Shown: positions 47,853 through 57,129 of the stretch, in pieces
How the letters are laid out: each line of letters starts with the position of its first letter
Position numbering within the stretch: position 1 is the first letter of the stretch
Assembly: GCF_900187025.1 (NCBI RefSeq)
Contig: NZ_LT906478.1
Coordinates: forward strand, 62,001-126,000
DNA length: 64,000 nucleotides
DNA from: Listeria ivanovii subsp. ivanovii
Lineage (GTDB): Bacteria; Bacillota; Bacilli; Lactobacillales; Listeriaceae
Direction of reading: 5' to 3'
Made by a program: the position numbers and the translations under genes
Notes under the pieces: model-generated
What the model saw: the letters and a program-made list of their open reading frames with translations, nothing else
Told to the model about the DNA's origin: nothing
Databases searched by the model: none

Positions 47853-49634
47853 CTAAAGCGATTGTAACATATCAAACTGTGACTGGTACAAATTATAATA
47901 ATAACCATGTTGCGCCATTAATTCTTCGTGGCTACCGGATTCTTGAATTTGACCATTATCAATATAGAAAATCCGTGAACTGTTTTTAATTGTAGAGAGC
48001 CGATGCGCAATAATAAAAGAAGTACGTCCTTCCAGCAGCTTTTCCAGTCCTTCTTGTAGTAGAATTTCTGTCTGAGTATCGATACTTGAAGTTGCCTCAT
48101 CAAGAATTAAGATTTTTGGATCAGCGAGTAACGCCCGAGCAAACGAAATTAGTTGTCGCTGCCCAGCTGAAAGGGTACTACCGCGTTCTTTCACTTCGGT
48201 ATAATAACCATCTTTCAAACCAGTTATAAAATCATGGGCGCGAACCACTTTAGCAGCAGCAATAATTTCTTCTTCAGTTGCATCTAATTTGCCGTAACGA
48301 ATGTTCTCAATAATCGTTCCTGAGAAAATAAAGGTATCTTGGAGCATGACGCCCATTTGTTCTCGGAGTGATCTAAGTGTCACCTCTTGAATATTCTCAC
48401 CATCGACCAAAATTTCTCCAGAATTAATATCATAAAATCGGCTAAGTAAATTAATAATCGTCGTTTTCCCCGCACCAGTTGGTCCAACTAGCGCAATGGA
48501 TTCGCCGGCATCCACATGGAAATGAATCCCTTTCAAAATGTCGTGACCTTCCTCATAACGAAAATAAACATTTTTAAAGTCAACATTACCAACGATTTGT
48601 GGCATTTTTTTCGCATTTGGCAAATCTTTAATGTCTGGTTCCACATCCATTGTTTCAAAAATCCGCTCTAAATAAGTCGTAGCCGTAATAAGAGAATTAT
48701 AAAAGTTTCCAATATTAATTACAGGGTTCCAGAAATTCCCAACATAACCGATAAACGCGATAAGTGTCCCAGTGGAAACATCAACGCCGTATCCCTTAAT
48801 GCCAACAAAATAAATCAAACAAGTAGTCATTACAGCGATATTTTGGACACCCGGCCAAAGCAAGAATTGGATTTTGACAGCTTTCATCCAAGAAGTCCGA
48901 TAGTCATTACTTACCTCTGTGAAAATTTCGAAGTTTTGCTCCTCGCGCGAAAAGCTTTGGGTTACTTTAATTCCAGCAATACTTTCATGGATATAAGCAT
49001 TCATATTTGACTGCTTATTACTAAGAACTTGATAGGCTTTTCGCTGTGCCGTTTTGATTACCATCACAATAACAAAAAGAACCGGGAGCAGTGCCAAGCT
49101 ATAAAGTGTCAAAGTAGGATCTATCATCAGCATGAATCCAAGTGTAACGAGTACGCTGATAATATCAGAAATTAAGTTAATAAGTCCATTTGAAAGCAAA
49201 TCACTTAACATATTAATATAGTTAACAACCCGAATAAGAATTTTCCCATGAGGCCTACTATCAAAGTAAGAAAATGGCAGCTTCTGTAAATGACCGAAAA
49301 TCGCAGTTCGCATATCTTTCAAAATATCTTGACCAATCAAGGTAATCGACTTAATCCGGTAACGCATACAAAGTCCAGTTACAACAACTGATGCCACAAA
49401 AATAACGGCAATCCAGAAAAGCTGGGTCATATCTTTGTTTGGAATCGTATCATCAATAACTACTTTCGTTAGGTAAGGTCCAATCATTGTTGCGATGTTT
49501 GCAAGTAGAATGACAACAAGCGTCAGATAAATCGATTTTTGGTAGGGTTTGACGTATATGAGAATCCGTTTTAAATGTGCGGAACTGAAGGCTGTTTCTA
49601 GCTTTTCATCGACATCAAATTTATTTCTAGCCAT
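47853..49634 (-). CDS. ABC exporter half-transporter, canonical-site subunit
   Basis: 593 residues from ATG 49634 (GGAGG upstream), though a GTG two codons earlier is possible. Six membrane helices at residues ~25-310 and an ATPase domain with GPTGAGKTT, signature LSAGQRQLISFAR and Walker B LILDEATSSID, including the catalytic Glu. It overlaps the upstream partner gene by 8 bp. Paired with the next half-transporter it forms a heterodimer of the BmrC/BmrD or LmrC/LmrD multidrug type; the substrate is unknown. Confidence 0.9.
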   Translation of the reverse strand: MARNKFDVDEKLETAFSSAHLKRILIYVKPYQKSIYLTLVVILLANIATMIGPYLTKVVIDDTIPNKDMTQLFWIAVIFVASVVVTGLCMRYRIKSITLIGQDILKDMRTAIFGHLQKLPFSYFDSRPHGKILIRVVNYINMLSDLLSNGLINLISDIISVLVTLGFMLMIDPTLTLYSLALLPVLFVIVMVIKTAQRKAYQVLSNKQSNMNAYIHESIAGIKVTQSFSREEQNFEIFTEVSNDYRTSWMKAVKIQFLLWPGVQNIAVMTTCLIYFVGIKGYGVDVSTGTLIAFIGYVGNFWNPVINIGNFYNSLITATTYLERIFETMDVEPDIKDLPNAKKMPQIVGNVDFKNVYFRYEEGHDILKGIHFHVDAGESIALVGPTGAGKTTIINLLSRFYDINSGEILVDGENIQEVTLRSLREQMGVMLQDTFIFSGTIIENIRYGKLDATEEEIIAAAKVVRAHDFITGLKDGYYTEVKERGSTLSAGQRQLISFARALLADPKILILDEATSSIDTQTEILLQEGLEKLLEGRTSFIIAHRLSTIKNSSRIFYIDNGQIQESGSHEELMAQHGYYYNLYQSQFDMLQSL

Positions 49635-51369
49635 TCGCACTCGCCTCCGTCCCTAGTTGTTTATTGTAAATATCAAAATAATAACCTTTTTTAGCTAGCA
49701 AATCAGCATGTGTGCCACGTTCGATAATTTCACCGTGATTTAAAATCAATATTTCGTCAGCTTCTTTTACTGAAGAAATCCGGTGCGCAATAATAAAGGT
49801 TGTCGTATTTTCCGTAATTTGTTTTAATTCTCCTTGGATCTTCACTTCGGTTTCCATGTCAACGGCAGAAGTTGTATCGTCCAAAATGAGAATAGAAGGA
49901 TTTTTCAACAGTGCTCGAGCTAGCGAAATCCGTTGTTTTTGTCCGCCAGAAAGACCAACTCCGCGTTCACCAACAATTGTGTCATAACTTTCCGGCATTG
50001 TTTCAATAAAATGGTCAGCATCAGCAATTCGAGCCATTCGCCTGACATCTTCCATCGTTGCATCTGGCGCCCCAAAAGCAATGTTTCCTTCGATTGTGTC
50101 AGAAAACAGGAAAATATCTTGCATAACGGTCGCGATATGATTTCTAAGTTCCCGCACATGCCACTTTTTCGCATCGACGCCATCTAATAAAATTTCACCA
50201 GAAGTAGGATCATAAAAGCGGCAAATCAAGTTGACTAAAGTAGATTTGCCTGCGCCGGTTTCTCCTAAAATTGCAATCGTTTGTCCTGGTGCAGCTTTCA
50301 AAGAAATATTTTTCAGAACATCGGTGGTTGGATCATCTTCAAAATGAAAACTAACATTTTTAAATTCGACATAGCCTTGCAGGGACGGCGCTGGTTTTTC
50401 GGCATGAATCGGAATTTTCGCTGTGGTCGCCATCATATCTTGAATTTTAAAAGATGAAGCAACAAAGCGTTGAACGTCATTAATTAACCAACCACTCATC
50501 CGCATTGGACCATTTAGCATCCATAAGAAACCGTTAAAGGCAACTAAATCTCCGAGTGTCATTTGGCCTTTAATTACTAAATAACCGCCAAAAACAAGCG
50601 TGATAACTACTAAAATTCCAGCTAGCGAATCAAGCACAGGAAGATAAGTCCTAGAAACTGCAGCAGAATCTAAATTACGTTGTTTAAAATCCTCGTTATG
50701 CTCATGGAATTTCTTCATTTCAAAATCTTCGCGCGCAAATGCTTTCACGACGCGATTTCCACTAATATTTTCTTCTACCATCGAGTTAAGCCGCGAAAAG
50801 CTTTCACGAATTTCATAAAAAACTGGTTGTGCTTTGCTAGACATTTTCATCGTAAGAAAAGCAATAAGTGGCGTCAAAATAACAAGTGCCAGCGTTAGTT
50901 TCCAGTCAATTGTCGTCATAATAACAATCGCAAACGTAAACAAGAAAATATTTTCCAGAATATTGTAAGACACCCAAGAAACAAAGTGACGAATCGCATC
51001 CGTGTCCCCAGTCATTCTTGCCATAATGTCACCTACACGAGTATTATTAAAAAAATCAAAATCCAATGACTGCAATTTTTTATAAAGATCTTCACGAATT
51101 TGGAAAAGGGAGTTTTGTCCAATTCGCTCACACATAATTTGATACGTATAACGACAAATCGTTCGAATAATGGTCGAAATAATCATGATTAAAAGTAATG
51201 GTATAAGCAATTTTGGCTGATTTTTATAAACGACATCATCAATCACTTTCCCACCAAGTAGTGGATAAATAATACTAATACCAGACGCAATAAAAATTAA
51301 AATAAATACTCCAACCATAAGCAGCCGATATTTCCGTACATATTGCCAAATCCATTTCATGCTTTTCAT
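49627..51369 (-). CDS. ABC exporter half-transporter, degenerate-site subunit
   Basis: 580 residues from ATG 51369 (MKSMKWIWQYV), preceded by AAGGAAGTG; a frame ten codons longer lacks a site. Six-helix membrane domain followed by an ATPase with GETGAGKSTL, signature LSGGQKQRISLAR and Walker B LILDDTTSAVD. Asp replaces the catalytic Glu after Walker B, so one of the two composite ATP sites should be non-hydrolytic, the hallmark of heterodimeric exporters. Transcribed first in the pair, and divergent from an AraC-type gene. Confidence 0.9.
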   Translation of the reverse strand: MKSMKWIWQYVRKYRLLMVGVFILIFIASGISIIYPLLGGKVIDDVVYKNQPKLLIPLLLIMIISTIIRTICRYTYQIMCERIGQNSLFQIREDLYKKLQSLDFDFFNNTRVGDIMARMTGDTDAIRHFVSWVSYNILENIFLFTFAIVIMTTIDWKLTLALVILTPLIAFLTMKMSSKAQPVFYEIRESFSRLNSMVEENISGNRVVKAFAREDFEMKKFHEHNEDFKQRNLDSAAVSRTYLPVLDSLAGILVVITLVFGGYLVIKGQMTLGDLVAFNGFLWMLNGPMRMSGWLINDVQRFVASSFKIQDMMATTAKIPIHAEKPAPSLQGYVEFKNVSFHFEDDPTTDVLKNISLKAAPGQTIAILGETGAGKSTLVNLICRFYDPTSGEILLDGVDAKKWHVRELRNHIATVMQDIFLFSDTIEGNIAFGAPDATMEDVRRMARIADADHFIETMPESYDTIVGERGVGLSGGQKQRISLARALLKNPSILILDDTTSAVDMETEVKIQGELKQITENTTTFIIAHRISSVKEADEILILNHGEIIERGTHADLLAKKGYYFDIYNKQLGTEASANG

Positions 51370-51484
51370 TCGTTTCACTTCCTTTTTACTTTTATTCATC
51401 CATTTAGTTTACACCCCTAATTTGGAAAAAGAATGGTTTATATTCGCTGGAAGCATGGACAATGTTATATAATTAAAGGATAAT

Positions 51485-51498
51485 TGTAAACGTTATTA
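51485..51498 (+). promoter_or_regulatory. cre site upstream of the AraC-type gene
   Basis: TGTAAACGTTATTA matches TGWAANCGNTNWCA at all but one position and lies 15 bp before the start codon's ribosome-binding region. Confidence 0.55.
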
Positions 51499-51513
51499 TT
51501 AGGAGGTGAGAAG

Positions 51514-52347
51514 ATGCTAAAGATTAATACAACTACATTCAATCCGCAAATTTTGTATATCGCCAGTTATTATACAAATGAGCCACGAATTGGAGAAAAT
51601 CACCATCATGACTTTTTAGAAATTTCGATTATTTGTGAAGGAACAAGTGTTTATGATATTGAAGGTGAGCGAGTTGAATTAAGTGCAGGGGATGTATTAG
51701 TTTTTAATCCCGGTGTGAATCATTTCGATATTACCGAACCAGGAATGACAAATGTACAACTCCACATTGGTTTTCGTAATTTTACTTTGGAAGGCTATGC
51801 AAGAAATACGTTCCCGTTTAAAAAAGCATTTTTACGAAAAAGCGAAACAGAGTCAGCTATTTTAAATATTGCTAAACAAATTATTGATGAAAAAGATGCC
51901 GAAAAATCGGGCTATGATTTAATGTTGAAAGCCAATTTAATGCAGCTGATTATTCATATTTTACGCGAAGCAACCCCAGAACAACTTGAAAATAATGGGA
52001 TGAAATTGTCGACGGATGAGCAGCAAAAGCAAATGCTTGTGAATGAAATTATTCATTATATGGAAAAACATCATAGTGAGGATGTGTCGCTTTCATCGCT
52101 ATCGCAAACAATGTATATCAGCCCGGCTTACATTTCTAAAGTATTCAAAGAAGAAACGGGAGAATCGCCAATTAATTACTTAATCAAGATTCGTCTTACC
52201 CGTGCTGAGGAGCTCCTCAAGAATAAAGATATCACGGTTAAACAAGCGGCTAACATGGTTGGATATAATGACGCTTATTATTTTAGTAAGCTTTTCAAAA
52301 AATATTACGGCTTCCCACCATCTGAAAATTGGCGAAAATCTAGTTAA
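51514..52347 (+). CDS. AraC-family transcriptional regulator
   Basis: 277 residues. N-terminal cupin sensor (ENHHHDFLEISIICEGTSV, LSAGDVLVFNPGVNHFD) with clustered His, and a C-terminal double HTH (LSSLSQTMYISPAYISKVFK and VKQAANMVGYNDAYYFSKLF, residues ~175-270). Sugar-responsive AraC regulators share this plan. It is divergent from the ABC exporter and upstream of the esterase gene; either could be its target. The cre site in its promoter suggests that its own expression depends on carbon supply. Confidence 0.85.
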   Translation: MLKINTTTFNPQILYIASYYTNEPRIGENHHHDFLEISIICEGTSVYDIEGERVELSAGDVLVFNPGVNHFDITEPGMTNVQLHIGFRNFTLEGYARNTFPFKKAFLRKSETESAILNIAKQIIDEKDAEKSGYDLMLKANLMQLIIHILREATPEQLENNGMKLSTDEQQKQMLVNEIIHYMEKHHSEDVSLSSLSQTMYISPAYISKVFKEETGESPINYLIKIRLTRAEELLKNKDITVKQAANMVGYNDAYYFSKLFKKYYGFPPSENWRKSS

Positions 52348-52450
52348 CGTCTAAAACAAGCTAATTGAACGTATAATTATGACATAACCGCAAAAAAAGC
52401 ATGCTCCGTGGTAAAATTAAAAAGAAATATACCATAGAAAGAAGGAAGAA

Positions 52451-53569
52451 ATGATGCGTTATGAAGAAGCCTTGAAATATTTAAAAACACATAACCACAC
52501 GCAACAAGATGAAGGTACCGAAGTCATTTTTAAAATGGTAGCGGATACATCCCGTGGAAACCTCGATCCATTTCTATTAAAAGATCGTGAAGAAGAGTTA
52601 GAAGGCACTAATACGGCAATTGAAGTTATGCCGGAAGAAATGGCCATGCCAGATTTTTCGAATTTAGAAATCGCAACAGCAGCGGCCCTCCAAATGCGTG
52701 CTTCGATGGGAAGTCCCAATAAAGATTTAACCAAAGGAGTAACAACGGAACACAGAGTCATTCAAGGTGAATATGGAGATATTCCAGTCCGAATTTATCA
52801 TCATGAATCGCAAAAAGAACTAGCGCCAGCCCTCATTTTTTATCATGGTGGTGGATTTGTCGGAGGGACACCAGAAGTAGTAGAAAATTTTTGTAAAGGC
52901 ATTGCGGAAAAACTACCAGCAGTTGTTATCAATGTTGATTACCATTTAGCACCTGAATTCCCAGCTCCAGCAGCACTACAAGACTGTTTCCGTGTACTGA
53001 ATTGGGTCATAGAAAATAGTGATGAACTTCGAGTTGATGCTACGAAGATTGGTGTTTCAGGGGACAGTGCAGGAGGAACCTTAGCTGCGGCGGTAAGTTA
53101 CATGGACCGAGAAGCAAAAACGAACTATGTCGGGTTCCAAGCCCTCTTATATCCAGTCCTTACGCTAATTGATGAGGATAATGACAAATATAAGTGGGAT
53201 ATCACTAAGTTTGCTGCCTCGGAAGAAACGATGCCGGTTGTAGCTCCGGGAATTATTGGAATGAATAATTCTGGTTTATTGCTTCGAACAGCATATGTAA
53301 GAGATGAAAATCCAGCTTCACCAATCTATTCACCATTATCCTCTCCAGATAAAAGTATTTATCCACCAACTTTAATTGTTAGTGCTGAATTTGATGCGCT
53401 CAGAGCTTTCGCAGCGGTATTTGCAAAACAACTAATGACTAGCGGCGTCAAAACAAAAGCAATCGTATATCAAGGAATGTGTCATGCATTTATTGATAAA
53501 TACGGGATTTACCCACAAGCAGAAGATGCCGCAGATGAAATTGTCCAAATGATGAAAGAAATATTTTAA
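52451..53569 (+). CDS. Alpha/beta hydrolase-3 family esterase/lipase
   Basis: 372 residues. HSL-type oxyanion motif FYHGGGFVGGTPE, nucleophile Ser in GVSGDSAGGTLAA, Asp in SAEFDALRAFA and His in GMCHAFIDK complete the catalytic triad. A ~90-residue N-terminal cap precedes the core. No signal peptide, so a cytosolic carboxylesterase. Two consecutive ATG codons (52451, 52454) share one ribosome-binding site; the first is given. Terminator downstream. Confidence 0.88.
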   Translation: MMRYEEALKYLKTHNHTQQDEGTEVIFKMVADTSRGNLDPFLLKDREEELEGTNTAIEVMPEEMAMPDFSNLEIATAAALQMRASMGSPNKDLTKGVTTEHRVIQGEYGDIPVRIYHHESQKELAPALIFYHGGGFVGGTPEVVENFCKGIAEKLPAVVINVDYHLAPEFPAPAALQDCFRVLNWVIENSDELRVDATKIGVSGDSAGGTLAAAVSYMDREAKTNYVGFQALLYPVLTLIDEDNDKYKWDITKFAASEETMPVVAPGIIGMNNSGLLLRTAYVRDENPASPIYSPLSSPDKSIYPPTLIVSAEFDALRAFAAVFAKQLMTSGVKTKAIVYQGMCHAFIDKYGIYPQAEDAADEIVQMMKEIF

Positions 53570-53576
53570 GATAGAA

Positions 53577-53610
53577 AAAGCAGGTATTTTGAGGAATACC
53601 TGCTTTTCAT
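53577..53610 (+). terminator. Terminator of the esterase gene
   Basis: AAAGCAGGTATT pairs with AATACCTGCTTT, followed by TCATT. Confidence 0.8.
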
Positions 53611-53672
53611 TGGACTAAATTTTGCGGTTCGTGCTAAAAGTATATTAGAATGGAGAAGAGAAAAGGGAAGGA

Positions 53673-54383
53673 ATGATAGGGCGTATGAAATTTCAACTTT
53701 TTATCCAACCAAAGTTAGATGTTCTCCAAGGAAATATTGTCGAATACGAAATACTTCTTAGAGATGATAGCGAAGTTCCTAAATTTCCTTTGACGGAGCT
53801 AGAAGCAGTGCTTGCTAATGAAGAAATATATTATGTTTTTTCAAAGTGGTTTAGTGAGGCTTTTTTAGAAGTTTTAGACAAATATCCCAGCGACCGTTTT
53901 GCTATTAATATAGCGCCACAACAGCTTTTTTATGCTGAAACACTTCTCTGGCTAGAAGAACTGAGAAGCGAGAGCCATCGAATCACTGTAGAAATCACCG
54001 AAGATATTTTTGACGTACCCGCACATAAGCAACATTTAAATGCCAATGAGAAAGATGCGTTTATCCTCAATAAAATCAAAGTCATTCATGGACTAGGTTA
54101 TCATATTGCCATGGATGATGTTAGTTGTGGCCTAAATAGCTTGGAACGAGTGATGAGCTATCTGCCGTATATAATTGAAATTAAGTTTTCTTTAATCCAT
54201 TTTAAAAGCATCGATTTAGAAGATTTGCTGTACTTTATTAAAGCTTGGGCGAACTTTGCTCAGAAAAATAATTTGGATTTTGTTGTAGAGGGAATTGAAA
54301 CAAAAGAAACCATGGCAATATTAGAAAGTCATGGCGTCTCGATTTTTCAAGGTTATTTAGTTAATAAGCCATTTCCGGTTTAA
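53673..54383 (+). CDS. pdeD: EAL-domain cyclic-di-GMP phosphodiesterase
   Basis: 236 residues, EAL domain only, cytosolic. The signature Glu lies in YEILLRD (EIL in place of EAL). Asn in FAINIAPQQ, Glu in VEITEDIF, the Asp pair in AMDDVSCG, Lys in EIKFSLI and Glu in VVEGIETKE are present, so metal and substrate ligands appear intact despite the altered loop (DDVSCG in place of DDFG). I associate it with the Listeria PdeD locus by position. It overlaps the converging Crp/Fnr gene by 4 bp. The ribosome-binding site AGGGAAGGA abuts ATG 53673; ATG 53685 is an alternative start. Confidence 0.8.
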   Translation: MIGRMKFQLFIQPKLDVLQGNIVEYEILLRDDSEVPKFPLTELEAVLANEEIYYVFSKWFSEAFLEVLDKYPSDRFAINIAPQQLFYAETLLWLEELRSESHRITVEITEDIFDVPAHKQHLNANEKDAFILNKIKVIHGLGYHIAMDDVSCGLNSLERVMSYLPYIIEIKFSLIHFKSIDLEDLLYFIKAWANFAQKNNLDFVVEGIETKETMAILESHGVSIFQGYLVNKPFPV

Positions 54384-55048
54384 AAGTTTTCAATCTGATT
54401 CTGCAAGTTTTGGAAAGAACTAATAGTAATTGGTTTTTTGGAAGTTAGTAATCCTTTTTCGCGCATCGTTTCTAAAGCTTCCGTAATTCTGGCCCGGCTA
54501 GAGCGACAATAATCAGCTAAAAGCGACTGCGTAACATAAGATGGAAGTGTAATCTGATCATCATGTTGATGAAGATTCAGAAGCTCCACAATTTCCACTA
54601 AGACATTCGTTGCTTTGTAAAATGGTGACTGATTAATATTTTTATAATTTTTTGCAGTAAACATGTATTTAACAAGAACATTATCTAATATTTGGTGGAA
54701 AACTTGAGGATTTGCGTATAAATAATTAAGGAAAAGCTCGCGATTAATCAGTATGGCACTTCCATCAGTGAGGGCACGCACACGATAATCTATAAGTTTA
54801 GGCGCGGTACTTGTCTCGAGCAACACTTCTACTCCAAAAAGCATCGACTCAGCGACTAGCCCATTTATTAACCAACGACCTTCAGATGTATGCCCTTCGA
54901 TAGTGGCTGCACCAGACATAATGATGCCTAATTGTGTTTTATGATCCCCTCCAACTCCAAATGAGTGGATGATATCACCCTTACTAAATGAAACCCTATT
55001 TGAATATTCATGCGAAATAACATCTAATATATCATTAATGTAAAGCAT
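54380..55048 (-). CDS. Crp/Fnr-family transcriptional regulator
   Basis: 222 residues. N-terminal cyclic-nucleotide-type beta roll (residues ~15-120, FSKGDIIHSFGVGGDHKTQLG quoted in part) and a C-terminal winged HTH (LPSYVTQSLLADYCRSSRAR, TEALETMREKGLL). The effector cannot be read; the ligand pocket of cAMP-binding Crp is not conserved. PrfA belongs to the same superfamily, but the HTH is different. TAGGAG site upstream of ATG 55048. Tail-to-tail overlap with the EAL gene. Confidence 0.82.
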   Translation of the reverse strand: MLYINDILDVISHEYSNRVSFSKGDIIHSFGVGGDHKTQLGIIMSGAATIEGHTSEGRWLINGLVAESMLFGVEVLLETSTAPKLIDYRVRALTDGSAILINRELFLNYLYANPQVFHQILDNVLVKYMFTAKNYKNINQSPFYKATNVLVEIVELLNLHQHDDQITLPSYVTQSLLADYCRSSRARITEALETMREKGLLTSKKPITISSFQNLQNQIENF

Positions 55049-55217
55049 TTATCAAAACTCCTATATGAAGTAGAACTAATTCACATTATTTAGCAACTAA
55101 CATTATTACTATACTACCAAGTAGATGAAAAAGATACATAAATGGAGTTTGCGTCACAAAATAGCCACATTTTAGACACTCAATTGAAACAAATTTTTGG
55201 ATTTTTACGTGAAAATA

Positions 55218-55252
55218 TTAAAAAGGCACCGACCCAACTAGTTTCGGAACCT
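55218..55252 (-). terminator. Terminator of the repressor/protease operon
   Basis: On the minus strand GGTTCCGA pairs with TCGGTGCC (two mismatches in the centre) and is followed by TTTTTAAT, directly after the metalloprotease stop codon. Confidence 0.55.
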
Positions 55253-55714
55253 TCAAAATTTCTTATAAACATCAATAGAGCTACCAAAATTAATTAAATA
55301 TCCACCGTAATCATACATCGGCCCATATTTTTCTGCGTAATGCGTAACAGTATTCCGCAAAAATTCCTCGGTTACTTCTAAAAAATCGGCCACTTCAAAA
55401 TATTCTCTCAGTCCGAGATAAAAACAAGTAATGATATCTTCAAGCGGAACCATTGCTTCATAACCTTTTCTACGGGCGAAAAGCTCTTGCTTCTTATCCA
55501 TAATTGTTACTTGTTTCGTAATATTACCAACTGTATATTTATAATGCATTAATTCTTCCGCTAAAACGCACCCTTTTTCAATGGAAGACTGGTTTTTATT
55601 GATCAAAATTATCCCATTTAAATATAGACCAGGTAATTTGTAAGGCATTTTTTCTTCTCTTATGGTTACTTCATCTTGGTATTTAGCTACCAATTTTTCA
55701 TACAATAAAATCAC
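55253..55714 (-). CDS. mpaR: ImmA/IrrE-type metalloprotease antirepressor of the monocin locus
   Basis: 153 residues. The zinc-site region VLAEELMHYKYT fits the EExxHY variant of ImmA/IrrE proteases. Its start overlaps the CI-like repressor gene (ATGA), so protease and repressor are co-expressed. In L. monocytogenes 10403S the monocin-encoded metalloprotease (MpaR, as I recall) derepresses both the monocin and a cohabiting prophage by inactivating their repressors. The gene is intact here although the monocin body is missing. Confidence 0.8.
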   Translation of the reverse strand: MILLYEKLVAKYQDEVTIREEKMPYKLPGLYLNGIILINKNQSSIEKGCVLAEELMHYKYTVGNITKQVTIMDKKQELFARRKGYEAMVPLEDIITCFYLGLREYFEVADFLEVTEEFLRNTVTHYAEKYGPMYDYGGYLINFGSSIDVYKKF

Positions 55715-56046
55715 ATCCCGCGATGGAGTTTTTTCTTCATCTCTATATAGGCTAATATATCTCGCAATTCTTCATCTGTTACATCATCATCAATGTGGGC
55801 CGCGACTGTCATTCCTCGTTCATCAACAGGAGGTAAGTTTCTTTCTGGGAAAAAGTCATCTAATCGTTTGTTAAAAATCTTCGCAATTTCAAATAAAACA
55901 TCTTGGTTTGCTTTGCGATCACCATTTTCATAGCGGCTGATAGTTTGGCGTGTGGTGTGCAAGCGCTCAGCAAGGGCCTCTTGATTTAAACCTCGTTCCT
56001 CACGATATTGTTTTATTTTATTTCCTACAAACTTATTTAACTCCAT
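55711..56046 (-). CDS. CI-like HTH repressor of the monocin locus
   Basis: 111 residues. XRE-type HTH at the N terminus (IKQYREERGLNQEALAERLH, TTRQTISRYENGDRKANQDV), a linker with FFPERNLPPVDERG that may be the protease-sensitive part, and a helical C terminus. Divergent from lmaD and next to three copies of a CACCAAAATGGTG-type palindrome. It should repress the rightward promoter at 56134-56162 and its own. Confidence 0.85.
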   Translation of the reverse strand: MELNKFVGNKIKQYREERGLNQEALAERLHTTRQTISRYENGDRKANQDVLFEIAKIFNKRLDDFFPERNLPPVDERGMTVAAHIDDDVTDEELRDILAYIEMKKKLHRGM

Positions 56047-56092
56047 AATTATTATCCTCCAACTATTTATGGTTCTAGTGTAGCATCTTTAG

Positions 56093-56220
56093 CACCAAAA
56101 TGGAACTTTTTAAGACAGAATTGTTTGATTTAATTTACTTGTAACCAAAATGGTGCTATAATAAGCGTATGTTAAAAAATAAAAAACGCTCGACCTTGCA
56201 CCTATAGCACCGAAATGGTG
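56093..56220. promoter_or_regulatory. Three CI operators in the monocin control region
   Basis: Variants of CACCAAAATGGTG occur at 56093-56105 (last two bases differ), 56143-56155 (first base differs) and 56208-56220 (G at position 5). The middle copy lies inside the spacer of the rightward promoter, so binding there blocks RNA polymerase. Confidence 0.75.
56134..56162 (+). promoter_or_regulatory. Rightward promoter of the lma/monocin operon
   Basis: TTTACT -35, 17 bp spacer and a perfect TATAAT -10. The spacer contains the central CI operator. Confidence 0.75.
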
Positions 56221-56269
56221 ACAAATATGCGAAGTGAACGAGTAAATTCACGAGATGGAAGTGATAGAG

Positions 56270-56698
56270 ATGGATAGAAAACTTCTTAAAGAAAAGCAAA
56301 TACAATTGATTTTCCAACTAGAAAAAGAAGCAAATAGGTTTGTAAGAAAGCGACTAATAGAGGAACTAGAATACTTTGAAGCATTAGGAGACGAGGAAAA
56401 AGGACTTTTAACAGCGGAGCAAAAATTACTTATTTTATCACCGCGAGAATACTTAACATATAAAAAGACATTTTCTGATGTTCAGATTAGCAACTTAATT
56501 GGCGTATCAAGGTCTTCGCTTGCAGAATGGAAACGAAAAAAAGGATTATCAAAGAAACAACGACCTCGAATTCAACAAGAAATGATTCGAATCTTAGCTT
56601 ACCATTTAGATAAATCAGAAGAAGAAATCAGTCGTTTACCTGACGCAATGATTGAATGTCAATATGAAGCTTTCGTCATTAATGAAGCCCATAATTAA
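56270..56698 (+). CDS. lmaD: LmaD-like phage-type HTH protein
   Basis: 142 residues from ATG 56270 with GGAAGTG 6 bp upstream; an ATG five codons earlier has no site. Helical throughout, with an HTH around FSDVQISNLIGVSRSSLAEWKRKK (residues ~70-95, quoted in part). First gene after the regulated promoter, matching lmaD, the first gene of the lmaDCBA operon. Probably a transcription factor of the phage tail module. The lma label rests on position and size. Confidence 0.65.
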   Translation: MDRKLLKEKQIQLIFQLEKEANRFVRKRLIEELEYFEALGDEEKGLLTAEQKLLILSPREYLTYKKTFSDVQISNLIGVSRSSLAEWKRKKGLSKKQRPRIQQEMIRILAYHLDKSEEEISRLPDAMIECQYEAFVINEAHN

Positions 56699-56709
56699 GG
56701 AGTGATTGT

Positions 56710-57129
56710 ATGCAAGTGCTTGTTTTACCAGAAAGTAAAGACATTAATTACATTAAAACTGTTCAAGAAGTAAAACGATTTTTTGCCGATTTTCAGCGCT
56801 TTCGTGTGATAAGTGGACTTCCGCAAAAGCCGTTTCTGGAGAAAAATGGGCAGTTGGAAGAAGCTATTTTTAATACAGTAGCTTTTTCTGCAAGACATGC
56901 TAAGGAAGTAATGAATGAGGCGCAGTGTCTAGTAGAAAAATACACGATGATACTCAACCAAATGGATGCGTTGTATCGAACTATTTTGTTGGACTGCTAT
57001 ATAGAAAGAAAGCAAGATGTGGCGATTATGATGAATTTACCATATGAGATTGCTCAATTTAAACGGATTAAAAAACGAGCAGTTTTGGAAATTGCTACGG
57101 TTGTGGGGATTTTGGTTAGGAAGGCATGA
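56710..57129 (+). CDS. lmaC: LmaC-like ArpU/RinA-type phage transcriptional regulator
   Basis: 139 residues, helical. The C-terminal half resembles ArpU/RinA late regulators (LYRTILLDCYIERKQDVAIM, then MNLPYEIAQFKRIKKRAVLE as the recognition region). Such proteins switch on late, structural genes. AAGGAGTG site and 11 bp gap after lmaD, so it is in the same operon. Its normal targets, the tail genes, are missing downstream. Confidence 0.65.
   Translation: MQVLVLPESKDINYIKTVQEVKRFFADFQRFRVISGLPQKPFLEKNGQLEEAIFNTVAFSARHAKEVMNEAQCLVEKYTMILNQMDALYRTILLDCYIERKQDVAIMMNLPYEIAQFKRIKKRAVLEIATVVGILVRKA

Noticed and set aside
53673..54383. Catalytically dead EAL protein
   Set aside because: EIL replaces EAL and loop 6 is altered, but the Glu, Asn, Asp pair, Lys and final Glu ligands are all present, so inactivity is not supported.
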